From assembly GCF_964340395.1 (NCBI RefSeq), contig NC_135562.1:23530173-23594172 (forward strand): DNA of 64,000 bases, read 5' to 3'. The notes under the pieces were generated by a model, which saw only the letters and a program-made list of their open reading frames with translations, had not been told where the DNA came from and did not search any database. Numbering within the stretch: position 1 is the stretch's first letter; each line of letters begins with the position of its first letter. Origin of the DNA: Glandiceps talaboti (lineage: Eukaryota > Hemichordata > Enteropneusta > Spengelidae). A program made the translations under genes and the position numbers. Shown one piece after another: positions 55,801 to 64,000 of this stretch.

Positions 55801-58800
55801 GGGACATCACCTAAATCAGTGAACACTTCATCAACTTTGTTTGAGCCTGTTTTCATTGTATTTAAAGTTTCTATAGTCGAATCTACACTCTTTTTATGTG
55901 AGATAAATTTACAGAATCTTTCTGGAAAGTAAGACTCAAAATTCCAATGACTGTAAGAACATCAATCAATAATGCAGTGAACAGCACAAACAGTGAGTTT
56001 GAAATAAATCTGAGTAAACCATCAGCTCTCCCTGATTTCTTGTCACTTTCCAGGGATATGTAGATTGGCTCAAAACTACTAACATTATCATTTTGACAGC
56101 TGATTCAACTGACAAGCAACGAACAGATGTAGGCTCAGTTATCTGCTTTGCCTTGCCGTACAGAAGAGTTTGTAATTCTCTGAGTTTGTCATATCTAACT
56201 GAGGAATCACTAAAGTACCTATAAACAGAATGGATCTCATGCTATGATAGTCTTTACAATAGTCAATGTCTTTGCCTGCCTGAGAAGCAGCAAGGTTCAG
56301 TCTATGTGCAATACAACGTACTTGAACAAGTTCAGGGTTCCTTGTTTTCAGTTTTGCACCAAGTCCATTCAAACGACCGGTCATAACTGCAGCTCCATCG
56401 GTGCCTAGCCCAAACACCTTGTGTATGTCTTCATCACATATCCCCTTTCTCAACAAAAAATCAATCAGAGCAGCTTCAATTCCAGCAGCAGTGCAATCAG
56501 TTATCTGCTCGTTACCCAGAAAGGATACTTTCGCTTCACCATCGTCAACATATCGGGCGTATATAGCAAGTTTCTTATGAACAGTAATGTCACAAGTTTC
56601 ATCAAGCATAATACCAACATAGTCACTTGCATGTATCTGGTCAATAAGATATTTTGAAAGTACCTTTTCAATACATTCCTCGAACTCCATGACGATCTGG
56701 GGTCGTTTGTAATATTCAATGTCTAAACCGTTCAAATTCTGCACATGCATGAAATCGGTAAACACATCGCAAGGGAGATCCCGTTTAGCCATAACATAAA
56801 CAGTACGCAGTTGAGCTGTGTATGATTTTAGATTGTCACTCACGTCTCAAGATTTCCTCTCGTTTGCTACCTGACGAGCTGCAGTAAAGTCTGACTTCAT
56901 AGACAACACACAAATGCTGTTAATGTGACTTCTAGAGTCTTGATATCGTGTAAGGGTTGAGTTTCGGAAATTTGTACACCCTTCAGTGAAGGGGTTTTTT
57001 GCTTTCGCTTTCAAACAAACCTCGCATTCCATGACGTTACATTCTGACAGGTAACGGAGCCATTTAAAACGACTGAGCCACCCACAGTTGAATGTTCGAT
57101 CCTTCGTTGGTAAACCTGGTGAATTCTCACTAGTACCATGAGTACTGGCTGCATGGGCTGGTGATGCTTCTACGGTAGGATCTATCATCTGTGTTTGACG
57201 GCCTGCCGCCGAAGAAACAGCGGAGGTCGGTCTGTCGCCTCGGAGCAGTGGCCGTTTTTAAAAGTTGAGAACCGTTGAAAACATTAACCCAACCAGAAAC
57301 AAGTTAACAGTTTGAAAAAGTATCAAAACAAAGTGCCCACGCAGTATATATATTGCTATTGGTGTAAACGGTGACAGCCTTATGAATAAATAATTAGGTT
57401 CTGGAGCGTTTTATTTCAAATTGGGGGGTTTCTAATGTAATCAGAATCTCATGCAAGCACTTCAAACGGAGGGGCTATGATATCGTACGCCGAAGTTCCT
57501 GCATCCCATAGGACGCAGTTCTGATTTTTATCAGGGTCCCAAGGTCATAATTATGCGTAAAAGACGCAATATATTGCGTCGTGTAAAACCCTGGCATGAA
57601 AAATTAGCTATTGTCCTCTGTTTGTGCTTGTCGCTAATGCAGTTCTCTGATTGGCAGTTATTTATATCCTGATGACATTTGCTAGACCTTGGATGTTCCA
57701 TCCTCAATAGCGATGTTCGGTCGTGTGTCGTATTGTATTGGAAGAACATCCGAGGTCTAGCAGATAGACTAGGTATGTCACAACTCTTTGGAAAAGCAAT
57801 TGAATGCTGTTACGAACATACATGTACTCGCAGGGCCTTGCGATGTCACTACATGTAGGTACGTCACAAGCCTTGAAGGAATCCGACATGTTGGATTTTC
57901 TGCAACTCGTCGCAAGTTTAGTTGCTTCTTGAGTTGCTTCATGAATTGCCCACTTCATTGCCTCGCAAGCAGTAATCTTTGACAATCTTTGATATTTTTA
58001 GTATAAATATTCTATTTCAGCAAGTATTTTTGATATAATTTCATTTTATCACCACAAATACCATTTACCATTTATCACTGACTGGTATACAACGTCTATG
58101 AATGCTTGATCTCCACTGAATATCATTTTATTTCTAACTAGAATGCAAGTAGTGACGTTGGAAAGATCACCATCGCCATGCATGAACTTGAATTGAATAT
58201 AGTTTTGCTATTGATACCTATAGTTTTATACAAGTTTTCTGTAATTTTATTGGTAATGTTAGCAATTTTACAACATTTCTTCCAAGTTCCTGTCGCTAAA
58301 GGACATGACCTTTATTGACCTGTAACCTGACCTGTAATATGTCAACGCATGTGCAACAGTTTGCCTTGTGACAGACCTTGTGACTCGTCAAGCAACTAAT
58401 TGCTTCGTGTACGCACTCCATTGCCAGCCTCATCACATGTGAGGAATTGCTTTATGCATCGCCCCATTTAACTGGGCCTTAATATATCACAATAGTAATT
58501 TCATTCCTTTGATTTGTTTAGGTGTGAATATTTACAACCTGGCTATTGCACTCTATAATAATGAGATGTTTAGCGACTGTATTGCAATACTTCATTTGGC
58601 ATGTCAACAACTTTGCATCTGGTGTTTTAATGGTGGTCAAGTGTTGGATAATGATAGACAGCAAACAGTAAGTATATGGACACTTTAATTATTTGGTATT
58701 TGAGGTTTATATTCATATTTTGTGAACAGTTTACAAAGGAAGGGCTGAGTTCTAATTTTGTTTGTGACAGTTTGTACTGTAATGTGTACTGATTTGTAGA

Positions 58801-61701
58801 AAGACATGACAGAAAACATACTTAGACTAAATTCTTATGTTTAGGAATGACAATCACAGTAAAGTGACTTGGACTAAATTCTTACATTTGTACATTAGGA
58901 ATGACAAAGTAAAGTGCCTTGGACTAAATTCTTACATTTGTACATTAGGAATGACAAAGTAAAGTGCCTTGGACTAAATTCTTACATTTGTACATTAGGA
59001 ATGACAAAGTAAAGTGACTTGGACTAAATTCTTACATTTGTACATTAGGAATGACAAAGTAAAGTGCCTTGGACTAAATTCTTACATTTGTACATTAGGA
59101 ATGACAAAGTAAAGTGCCTTGGACTAAATTCTTACATTTGTACATTAGGAATGACAAAGTAAAGTGACTTGGACTAAATTCTTACATTTGTACATTAGGA
59201 ATGACAAAGTAAAGTGACTTGGACTAAATTCTTACATTTGTATGTTAGGAATGACAAAGTAAAGTGACTTGGACTAAATTCTTACATTTGTACATTAGGA
59301 ATGACAAAGTAAAGTGACTTGAACTAAATTCTTACATTTGTACATTAGGATTGACAAAGTAAAGTGACGAACTAAATTCTTACATTTGTACGTTAGGAAT
59401 GACAAAGTAAAGTGACTTGGACTAAATTCTTACATTTGTACATTAGGAATGACAAAGTAAAGTGACTTGGACTAAATTCTTACATATGTACATTAGGAAT
59501 GACAAAGTAAAGTGACTTGGACTAAATTCTTACATTTGTACGTTAGGAATGACAAAGTAAAGTGACTTGGACTAAATTCTTACATTTGTATGTTAGGAAT
59601 GACAATCACAGTAAAGTGCCTTGGACTAAATTCTTACATTTGTACATTAGGAATGACAAAGTAAAGTGACTTGAACTAAATTCTTACATTTGTATGTTAG
59701 GAATGACAAAGTAAAGTGACTTGAACTAAATTCTTACATATGTACATTAGGAATGACAAAGTAAAGTGACTTGAACTAAATTCTTACATTTGTACATTAG
59801 GAATGACAAAGTAAAGTGACTTGAACTAAATTCTTACATTTGTACGTTAGGAATGACAAAGTAAAGAGACTTGGACTAAATTCTTACATTTGTACATTAG
59901 GAATGACAAAGTAAAGTGACTTGAACTAAATTCTTACATTTGTACATTAGGAATGACAAAGTAAAGTGACTTGGACTAAATTCTTACATTTGAACATTAG
60001 GAATGACAAAGTAAAGTGCCTTGGACTAAATTCTTACATTTGTACGTTAGGAATGACAAAGTAAAGTGACTTGGACTAAATTCTTACATTTGTACATTAG
60101 GAATGACAAAGTAAAGTGACTTGGACTAAATTCTTACATTTGTACATTAGGAATGACAAAGTAAAGTGACTTGGACTAAATTCTTACATTTGTACGTTAG
60201 GAATGACAAAGTAAAGTGACTTGGACTAAATTCTTACATTTGTACATTAGGAATGACAAAGTAAAGTGACTTGGACTAAATTCTTACATATGTACATTAG
60301 GAATGACAAAGTTAAGTGACTTGGACTAAATTCTTACATTTGTACGTTAGGAATGACAATCAAATAATAGAATAGAATAGAATAGAATAGAACTTTTGAG
60401 TCCATTTACAAAAATTTTGCTTTCACTTCAAAATATAAAAGGCACATTAAAATACATATACACACTATAAATAATAGAGCATTCTCTGTCTCGTGGCAGA
60501 TCTCGTGAGATATGCAAATATGCCTTACAACGGTTGTCAAGGGGGTCAAGCTATCAGCCTTGCCATATTGTTTACATGAAGGTCAATGCATTCGTATGAA
60601 AAAAATTCTCCCTTTTGTGACCATGTACAACCGCAAGTTGTCATGGAAAACCATGACAACCATATTCTGATTTTACCCTACGTTAATAGTGGTAATAAAC
60701 GTTGGCTAAAATCGGAATACGGTCGTCAGGAACTAGACTAGTAATGTATGAAGATAACGTAGACTAAAAATGGAATATGGTCATCAGGAACTAGAATAGG
60801 AAATCACGATGCGTGGAACAGGTGTCAGCCATGTTTATACTTGAGTTTAATGAACGTAGAACTCATAGTCCAAATTCATAAAATAAAACGACATACATGT
60901 AGTATCTCTAAATTCTAATTTGAAAATATATATATATATATACATGTAGCTGATTTATAAATTTATATGATAAAATCAAAGACAGTGAAAAAAATTCTCA
61001 CTCGTTTTCAATGTTTTTAGCAGACGCGGACGAATTTTGCTGACTATATTACAGACTAAGAATTGTCATCTATTAACTTGCGTTACAGTGCAGTGATCGC
61101 ATCCACTTTGTGTGTTGGTTTTTAGAGGACGCCACGCGACATATAAAGTCTGTGGAAAAGTTACGACATTGTATCAAATTTTAGACTTTGTTTAAAAATA
61201 GGAATACAATACAGCAATTTCGCTGCCTGGCATGCAAGATTAACCATATGGCCTGCGATCCCTCGAGTGGATCCCACTCTGATTCAAAATGTAATATTTT
61301 CAAGTTCGTGTTGAAACTGATTTCAAAGGTAACACTGTCAATTTCAACTGCTCTTCATCTGCGCTCTGATGGCCAAAAAATCACCGTCTAATGGCTAGTT
61401 ATGAAACCCCTGTCGGCGACTTTTAGTTTTACATACGCACATCGTTTTTACAACCATACTTTAAAAGTTTGCTTCCCTTGATCTATCGTACATACTGCAC
61501 TGTATGTACAATTACATTGAGAACAATGGTGTTGCTAAGCATTTGACACTTCAGCTTGACCATCCTAACGCAGTTGCTATGCACTCCATGGGATCTCATG
61601 AGATCTCCTGAGATCTTCCACAAGACAGAAGATGGTTTATTACACAAACACAGTTACAATCAAAGTGTCTGTCTGTCTGTCTGCCTGCCTGCCTGCCTGC
61701 C

Positions 61702-61758
<57 letters not shown>

Positions 61759-64000
61759 AAAAAACCACTGGACTGATTGCTATGATATGTGGTGGGTATA
61801 CATGTATTACCTTGGGTGTCTAGTTGGGAATTGTTCAAATCAAAATGATTTTACCACTGGTGTGTGATTTGGGTTAAAACATGTGATTCTTGGTCAGAAA
61901 ACTTGTTCTTGGGGTGTTTAGTTTAACTTCTTTAAGAATTGTTGACATGATGATCCCATGAGTGATATGCAAATTAATGTGTTTTTAGTCTAAAGTCTAT
62001 CATTCCAAAAGTACTTGTAATGGTTGATTTGGCTGAAATTTCACAGGGATGTTTCTGGGGATGTACAGATCCACTTCGTGATATTGATTATGTGATAATC
62101 CCATTAGCAATATGCAACCAAGGGTTTAAAACCCCATGATTTATTTGGTGAAATGTCTAGGAATATTTTGGCCAAAGGGGCGTGTACAGAAATTATTGTT
62201 TTATTGATCTCATTAAACCATCAAACTTTTTATGGAATACTTAAAACATAATGTAACAAGTGTGTGTGAATCGCAGTGGAATTAATCTCTCCTTGAGGTT
62301 GCTTGAAAACATGTCTACCTAACTTTAACACTGAACTACAAGTTGGTTCGAGGTAGAATGTCTGTCTGTCTGTCTCTGTCTGTCTGTTCTGTAGTTGATG
62401 CAAGTGATTTTTGGTATTGAGCTTTACCTCTCAAACTACTGGGGATGAATTCTGAAAGTGTTACTGTTAGTGTGCAAATTGTGAGTGTGTCATACTTATG
62501 TAATTGTCCCTAGCAACCATGACCATGCCCATAGCAAGAGTCAAATGATATTTTTTTTATAATTATAACAACAGGGATGGGTAGGCAATTGAATGAACAT
62601 TATTTTAAAATATGTAAATGCCCTAAGCAACAAGCCCACACCCATAGCGACATATAATGCCAAAAAAAACACCAGTGACAGGAAGGTAAATGAACAAGTA
62701 TTGCAAAATTGTATTTATATTATATCATGCTACTATGTGCCATTCTGATTGGATAATAACTGTGGTAAAATCCCATTTTACCATGGCTGGCAGTGGTAAA
62801 ATGGGCCCCTAAACTAGCATATGAATAGTACATACAAGCTGAATGTGGAAACCAAGGGCGGGGGGGGGGGGGGGGGGGGGGGGGGGGGTCGTTTGACTAT
62901 TAGGAAAATATGGGGTTTACAACAAATAAATAAATAAACAATATGTAATATATCAAACCCAGCTAACCAGGGGACCGTGTAGAACGGCTTGCTTAAGTAG
63001 ATATGCCTAGCAACAAGACCCTGCCCATAGTAACAGTAAATGATGGTGTATATTGCCGATATAACACCATGGATAGAAAGGCAAGAGAATAAATCTTCAA
63101 AAAATGTATGCAAATACTGGTATGTCTAGCAACAGGACCACATAATCATTACAGAAAATGAAAGTGTACTCTGAACAGTTGTGCTAAAATGCCATTAGCA
63201 CTTTAATCTACTTGTTTGCTCCTTTTTTGACCACTTCAGAACCAAGTGTATTCCAAGAATCTTTTTTGAACGTAAATTCCCAAATCTATTGACATCTGAT
63301 GACATTGTTATTATACAAAGGTTAGCTGTATATTTATTTCATGTGATGAAACTGCGTTGAAGTGCATGAACATATTTGAGTATTGTACATTTTAAATTTT
63401 TCTGTCAATGTGTTTAAACTTTTTTTGTACATTGTATTATGGGCTGATGGCGTAGAATTACATGAAATAAAGACCTCTATATATAAATATACACGTAGTT
63501 TAATACTAATAGTAGAATCAGTTCTGTTTTGTGTAGGAAGTGTGTAGTATAGACTATTCATTGTTCCTGTTAAGGTTTGAGCACCCAGGTAACAGACAGG
63601 GGAATGAGGTAAAACTTGCATAGTTTCACAATCATACACTCTACCATAACTTAGTTTTGGAGCCCCAGTAGATTGTGCAAAGTTGATATGATTTGCCATA
63701 AAACAAAACATTTGACTATTTCTCCTCATGGTTTAGGTACAGTTGTTGAAGAAATATGAATTACTGGTAGATTGCCAAAGAAAAAGTGGTTGCCCAGGTG
63801 AAGCTATGGAAACAGTGTCCTCAGCAATGTCTGTATTTATGGAGTACCCTGATGCAGTACATTGTCTAGTTACACTATGGATCAAAGCCAAACATGATAT
63901 CAGTAAACAAAACCAGCAGGACATTAGTGTCAAGTAAGTGTATTCTCTTTGTAATACTATATACAGGAGTTTCATTAACAGCCATTAGACGGTAATTTAT
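40823..64000 (+). CDS. ESPL1: separase, N-terminal part (four exons, continues past window)
   Basis: Separase is the cysteine protease that cleaves cohesin at anaphase onset and is held inactive by securin. Exons 40823-40891, 49591-50884, 58522-58667 and 63737-63933 join in phase (0, 1, 0, leaving 2) to give about 568 residues of the N-terminal TPR/HEAT-like helical region. The best matches to human ESPL1 are in exons 3 and 4: YNLAIALYNNEMFSDCIAI ... ACQQL against [18 protein letters not shown] ... LCQHL, and YELLVDCQRKSG ... LVTLWIKAKHD against FRLQVESLKKLG ... PVTFWVRVKMD. Introns are 8.7, 7.6 and 5.1 kb. The linker, caspase-like domain and catalytic His/Cys lie outside the window. The divergent N-terminus alone would not be conclusive; the exon 3-4 match makes the call firm. 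Confidence 0.9.
41146..41759. mobile_element. fold-back MITE, 614 bp, 9-bp target duplication (MULE-like)
   Basis: Ends TAGTCCTGCTTACATG and CATGCAAGCAGGACTA are inverted, and the flanks carry TCCCTCGTC twice (41137-41145 and 41760-41768). Complementary stretches continue deep inside (CCGTCATGCAAAGAGC, ATCAAATATTAGCAA, CTTTTCAAGTTC), so much of the element is two imperfect arms. A 9-bp duplication with long inverted repeats is the pattern of Mutator-like elements. No coding sequence. Confidence 0.85.
41856..42830. mobile_element. inverted-repeat element in separase intron 1
   Basis: The segment 42004-42090 (GAGGTTCGACACGTCGAC ... ATTATAAATAGTGAGA) returns in reverse complement at 42752-42826. 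Near the left side is a hairpin family seen also at 51.86 and 57.7 kb (TTGCTGCTAGACGTTC; ATGTTCGGTCGTGTGTCGTA). Element borders are not certain. Confidence 0.65.
42885..43115 (-). repeat. family A fragment
   Basis: Contains TAGTTTTGGAGATACACTTTTT and TTTCAGCCCAATATTACTAG, parts of the composite family A modules, directly next to the broken end of the BEL/Pao fragment. Confidence 0.6.
43116..43573 (-). pseudogene. BEL/Pao-type gag fragment
   Basis: From the ATG at 43573 it reads MSTDAGHNTVAQDPLHEL, LKKRRTVCRAQLTKVLNKAE and on to DTDIEEAGD, then a stop at 43284. After the stop and a further TAA, the frame continues with AVQLPKLQLPRLQ, a motif typical of BEL/Pao Gag (LPKLxLPxF). The rest of the element is missing. 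At least two in-frame stops make it non-functional. Confidence 0.7.
43583..43596 (-). other. primer-binding site of the LTR element
   Basis: Minus-strand TGGTGCCGAGACC directly after the LTR end and two to three T residues. It begins with TGG, complementary to the CCA end of a tRNA. Confidence 0.65.
43600..44041 (-). mobile_element. long terminal repeat, BEL/Pao element
   Basis: A 442-bp segment that on the minus strand starts TGTCGTGAAAGAATG and ends CTTCCCTACA (TG...CA), with an ATCAATAAATATTTG poly(A)-type signal inside and a primer-binding site right after it. Only one LTR is in the window, so the borders rest on sequence rules and not on a pair. Confidence 0.7.
44570..45899. repeat. 30-bp minisatellite, about 44 units
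   Basis: Unit core CAGTTATTGTGATATCAAAG plus TAACCCCACA. TTATTG alternates with TTACTG and CCCCAC with CCCTAC; a few units are shortened by 4 bp. Minus-strand ORFs encode a ten-residue repeat (YFDITITVWG) and are artefacts of the 30-bp period. It lies in separase intron 1. Confidence 0.95.
45900..46370. other. intron segment of separase
   Basis: Nothing recognised. Confidence 0.4.
46371..46510. repeat. near-perfect ~138-bp palindrome
   Basis: Begins TATGTTATTTGCCAAATAC and ends GTATTTGGCAAATAACATA; the arms pair almost throughout (CTTGCTGC, TTTTTCCGGTA) around a centre at about 46440 (GGAGAGCCGGAGGCGAGCC). Both strands show similar open frames for this reason. Confidence 0.9.
46511..47244. 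mobile_element. possible ~730-bp TIR element
   Basis: ACTTATACGTCACCTG at its left (46512-46527) recurs inverted as CAGGTGACGTATAAGT at its right (about 47228-47243). No target duplication was established, and the relation to the palindrome on its left is unclear. Confidence 0.45.
47245..48112. other. intron segment of separase
   Basis: AT-rich; no exon or ordered repeat seen. Confidence 0.4.
48122..48506. mobile_element. fold-back MITE, 385 bp, 9-bp target duplication
   Basis: An almost complete palindrome. It begins TAGACTCTCTCACAG and ends CTGTAAGAGAGTCTA, with arms of about 190 bp pairing through CGACGCTCCG, TGTGCCCTCATCGACCA and ACTTCGCTTTACTAAAAT to a small loop near 48314. GATTACTAC flanks it on both sides (48113-48121 and 48507-48515). 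The arms have few mismatches, which suggests a recent insertion. It is non-coding. Confidence 0.9.
48590..49408. repeat. 30/36-bp minisatellite
   Basis: Units are built from TATGTGAGAGAGTGGATG, TAATCATTTGAC and an optional TTTGAC, giving 36- and 30-bp versions mixed with a few shorter ones. It ends about 180 bp before separase exon 2. Confidence 0.93.
49591..50884 (+). CDS. ESPL1: separase exon 2
   Basis: An unusually large exon of 1294 bp. Acceptor TTTGTACAG, donor GTAAGA, phase 0 in and 1 out. It encodes residues 24-454: alpha-helical, leucine- and cysteine-rich sequence with no membrane segment, for example ATFCMKILRQCVHNLTES and LACKLMLRVLLGAK. The length and placement fit the helical-repeat arm of separase; sequence conservation in this part of the family is low. 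Confidence 0.88.
50930..51060. repeat. small fold-back repeat
   Basis: CCATGAAATCAATGGTAG with TTTTACTTCATAATGCTCC at the left is repeated inverted at 51024-51060 (GGAGCATTATGACGTAAAAC ... GATTTCAGGG). It begins 45 bp after the exon 2 donor. Confidence 0.85.
51061..52098. other. intron segment of separase
   Basis: A CAGGGCTGGAACTTAACG left end at 51450, with CTTGCCC/GGGCAAG motifs behind it, resembles the element at 31242 but no right end was found. A hairpin-family fragment (TTGCTGCTAGACGTTCGG) is at about 51858. Confidence 0.5.
52099..53179. mobile_element. TIR element CAGGGGTTTCATTA, ~1.08 kb
   Basis: The left end CAGGGGTTTCATTAAG and right end CTTATAATGAAGCCCCTG are inverted and both are bordered by TATATA. 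GGAGAAATGA and GTAGGCGG recur near both ends. No transposase frame. The sequence at 63964 (CAGGAGTTTCATTAA) looks like the left end of another copy. Confidence 0.65.
53264..55157 (-). repeat. composite family A repeat, full-length copy
   Basis: Runs, in reverse order to the 8- and 31-kb copies, from a hairpin AGCACCACTGAACTGAATGTTCAGTAGTGCT through (GT)n, ACTTAAAGTCAAAAACTGCT modules, AAATTAGGGCTAAAAATGTG modules, then six ~110-bp ACCACGCCCATAGCAACAGC modules, ending CAGTTGTGCTACAACGCCATTGG. It is the most complete copy, nearly 1.9 kb. Plus- and minus-strand ORFs here come from the modules. Confidence 0.8.
55158..55445. other. intron segment of separase
   Basis: Nothing recognised. Confidence 0.4.
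55446..57188 (-). pseudogene. hAT/ZNF862-like transposase relic
   Basis: Three minus-strand frames together read like one protein. The N-terminal frame (57188-56847) has GWLSRFKWLRYLSEC ... MECEVCLKA ... TEGCTNFRNSTLTRY ... HINSI, a TTF/BED-type zinc finger as in ZNF862-like proteins. The middle frame (to 56139) has LDETCDITVHKKLAIYARYV, GLGTDGAAVMTGRLNGLGA and VRCIAHRLNLAAS, the DE-rich core of hAT-derived proteins. The last frame (55856-55446) has a helical part, and RCLSVESAV lies between them near 56090-56110. Frameshifts near 56850 and 56190 and a lost end make it non-functional. It lies antisense in separase intron 2. It could instead be an intron-containing gene, but no splice sites fit the breaks. 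Confidence 0.72.
57189..58521. other. intron segment of separase
   Basis: Contains a hairpin at 57675-57770: TGCTAGACCTTGGATGTTCC pairs with GAACATCCGAGGTCTAGCA around an ATGTTCGGTCGTGTGTCGTA loop that is also present at about 41931. No exon other than separase exon 3 at its right border. Confidence 0.55.
58522..58667 (+). CDS. ESPL1: separase exon 3
   Basis: Acceptor TTTGTTTAG, donor GTAAGT. After completing a glycine codon from exon 2 it reads VNIYNLAIALYNNEMFSDC then IAILHLACQQL. This is the TPR-like helix pair of separase (human [21 protein letters not shown]). It is the first strong family match from the 5' end. Confidence 0.92.
58808..60362. repeat. 50-bp minisatellite, about 31 units
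   Basis: Unit core GACTTGGACTAAATTCTTAC plus TACATTAGGAATGACAAAGT. GACTTGG alternates with GCCTTGG and GACTTGA, and TACATT with TACGTT or TATGTT. It starts 140 bp after separase exon 3 and is followed by a short (AATAG)n run (60366-60392). Confidence 0.95.
60485..61630. mobile_element. family C element, full copy, ~1.15 kb
   Basis: Inverted ends: TCTGTCTCGTGGCAGATCTC at the left and the complement of TCTGTCTTGTGGAAGATCTC at the right. A part (61060-61630) is shared with 3301-3832. No coding sequence and no clear target duplication. Confidence 0.65.
61668..61757. repeat. (CTGT)n/(CTGC)n/(GT)n microsatellite
   Basis: CTGT and CTGC tetramers lead into a long GT run. It is the start of a composite family A copy, as at 53.3 kb. 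Confidence 0.95.
61758..63200 (-). repeat. composite family A repeat, degraded copy
   Basis: The same module order as at 53264-55157, ending GAACAGTTGTGCTAAAATGCCATTAGC. It is interrupted by unrelated sequence at about 62.68-63.0 kb and a G29 tract (62860-62888). Confidence 0.75.
62860..62888. repeat. poly-G tract, 29 G
   Basis: The longest of four poly-G tracts in the window (others at 15996, 18293 and 20055). The length is likely to be imprecise in any assembly. Confidence 0.9.
63201..63736. other. intron segment of separase
   Basis: No exon recognised. A minus-strand frame of 131 residues (63334-63729) has no motif. Confidence 0.4.
63737..63933 (+). CDS. ESPL1: separase exon 4
   Basis: Acceptor GGTTTAG (63736) or, six bases later, GTACAG; donor GTAAGT. 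It reads LLKKYELLVDCQRKSG, then AMETVSSAMSVFMEYPDAVH and CLVTLWIKAKHDISKQ. The human counterpart reads RCFRLQVESLKKLGKQ and EPVTFWVRVKMD. It leaves phase 2, so the gene continues to the right of the window. Confidence 0.93.
63964..64000. mobile_element. possible left end of a CAGGGG-type TIR element
   Basis: CAGGAGTTTCATTAA after TATA, matching the left end at 52099 with one change; cut off by the window edge. Confidence 0.35.

Noticed and set aside
63334-63729. 131-residue minus-strand ORF next to separase exon 4
   Set aside because: No recognisable domain, antisense to the gene, and in AT-rich intron; regarded as chance.

Overview
The window is nuclear DNA from a multicellular animal, most likely a non-vertebrate marine metazoan. 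The evidence is two conserved animal genes cut into small exons by very long introns, consensus GT-AG splice sites, DIRS, BEL/Pao and LINE-type retroelements, and a heavy load of minisatellites and MITE-like elements. I cannot name the species.

The window is organised around a head-to-head gene pair. On the minus strand lies a coatomer zeta subunit gene (COPZ1-like). Its first coding exon is at 40565-40582 and five more follow leftwards (33781-33849, 22110-22191, 13500-13647, 8071-8148, 6797-6887). Together they give 162 codons in unbroken splice phase; the last ~15 codons were not found and probably lie left of the window. On the plus strand, starting 240 bp away at 40823, is the 5' part of a separase gene (ESPL1-like): exons 40823-40891, 49591-50884, 58522-58667 and 63737-63933. 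They encode the first ~568 residues of the N-terminal helical-repeat region; the protease domain lies beyond the right edge. The short spacer looks like a bidirectional promoter. It carries two opposed CCAAT boxes and a CDE/CHR-like pair, the usual arrangement of G2/M cell-cycle promoters, on the separase side, and an E-box and a CRE-like site on the COPZ1 side.

Almost everything else is intron filled with repeats. The largest item is a 5.5-kb DIRS-type tyrosine-recombinase retrotransposon (22803-28286), with inverted terminal repeats, an internal complementary region, intact Gag-like and recombinase ORFs and a wrecked reverse transcriptase. It sits inside a 42-bp minisatellite that resumes on its right side and runs to 31.1 kb. 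An AAT triplet occurs at both element edges and in the internal complementary region, as expected for recombinase-mediated insertion without ordinary target duplication. Other elements include three CAGGG-ended elements with 5-6 bp flanking repeats, a TTAA-flanked element, two fold-back elements with 9-bp target duplications, a BEL/Pao LTR plus gag fragment, a LINE reverse-transcriptase fragment, a frameshifted hAT/ZNF862-like transposase relic, and at least three unnamed dispersed families. There are seven larger tandem arrays (units 24, 30, ~30-36, 41, 42, 50 and 53 bp).

One further intact small gene is nested in the first COPZ1 intron: an intronless 191-residue protein (37612-38187) resembling the cysteine-rich cytoplasmic 'ballast' domain of P2X7 receptors, without any channel part. 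A HIRAN-like fragment lies divergently beside it (36864-37112).
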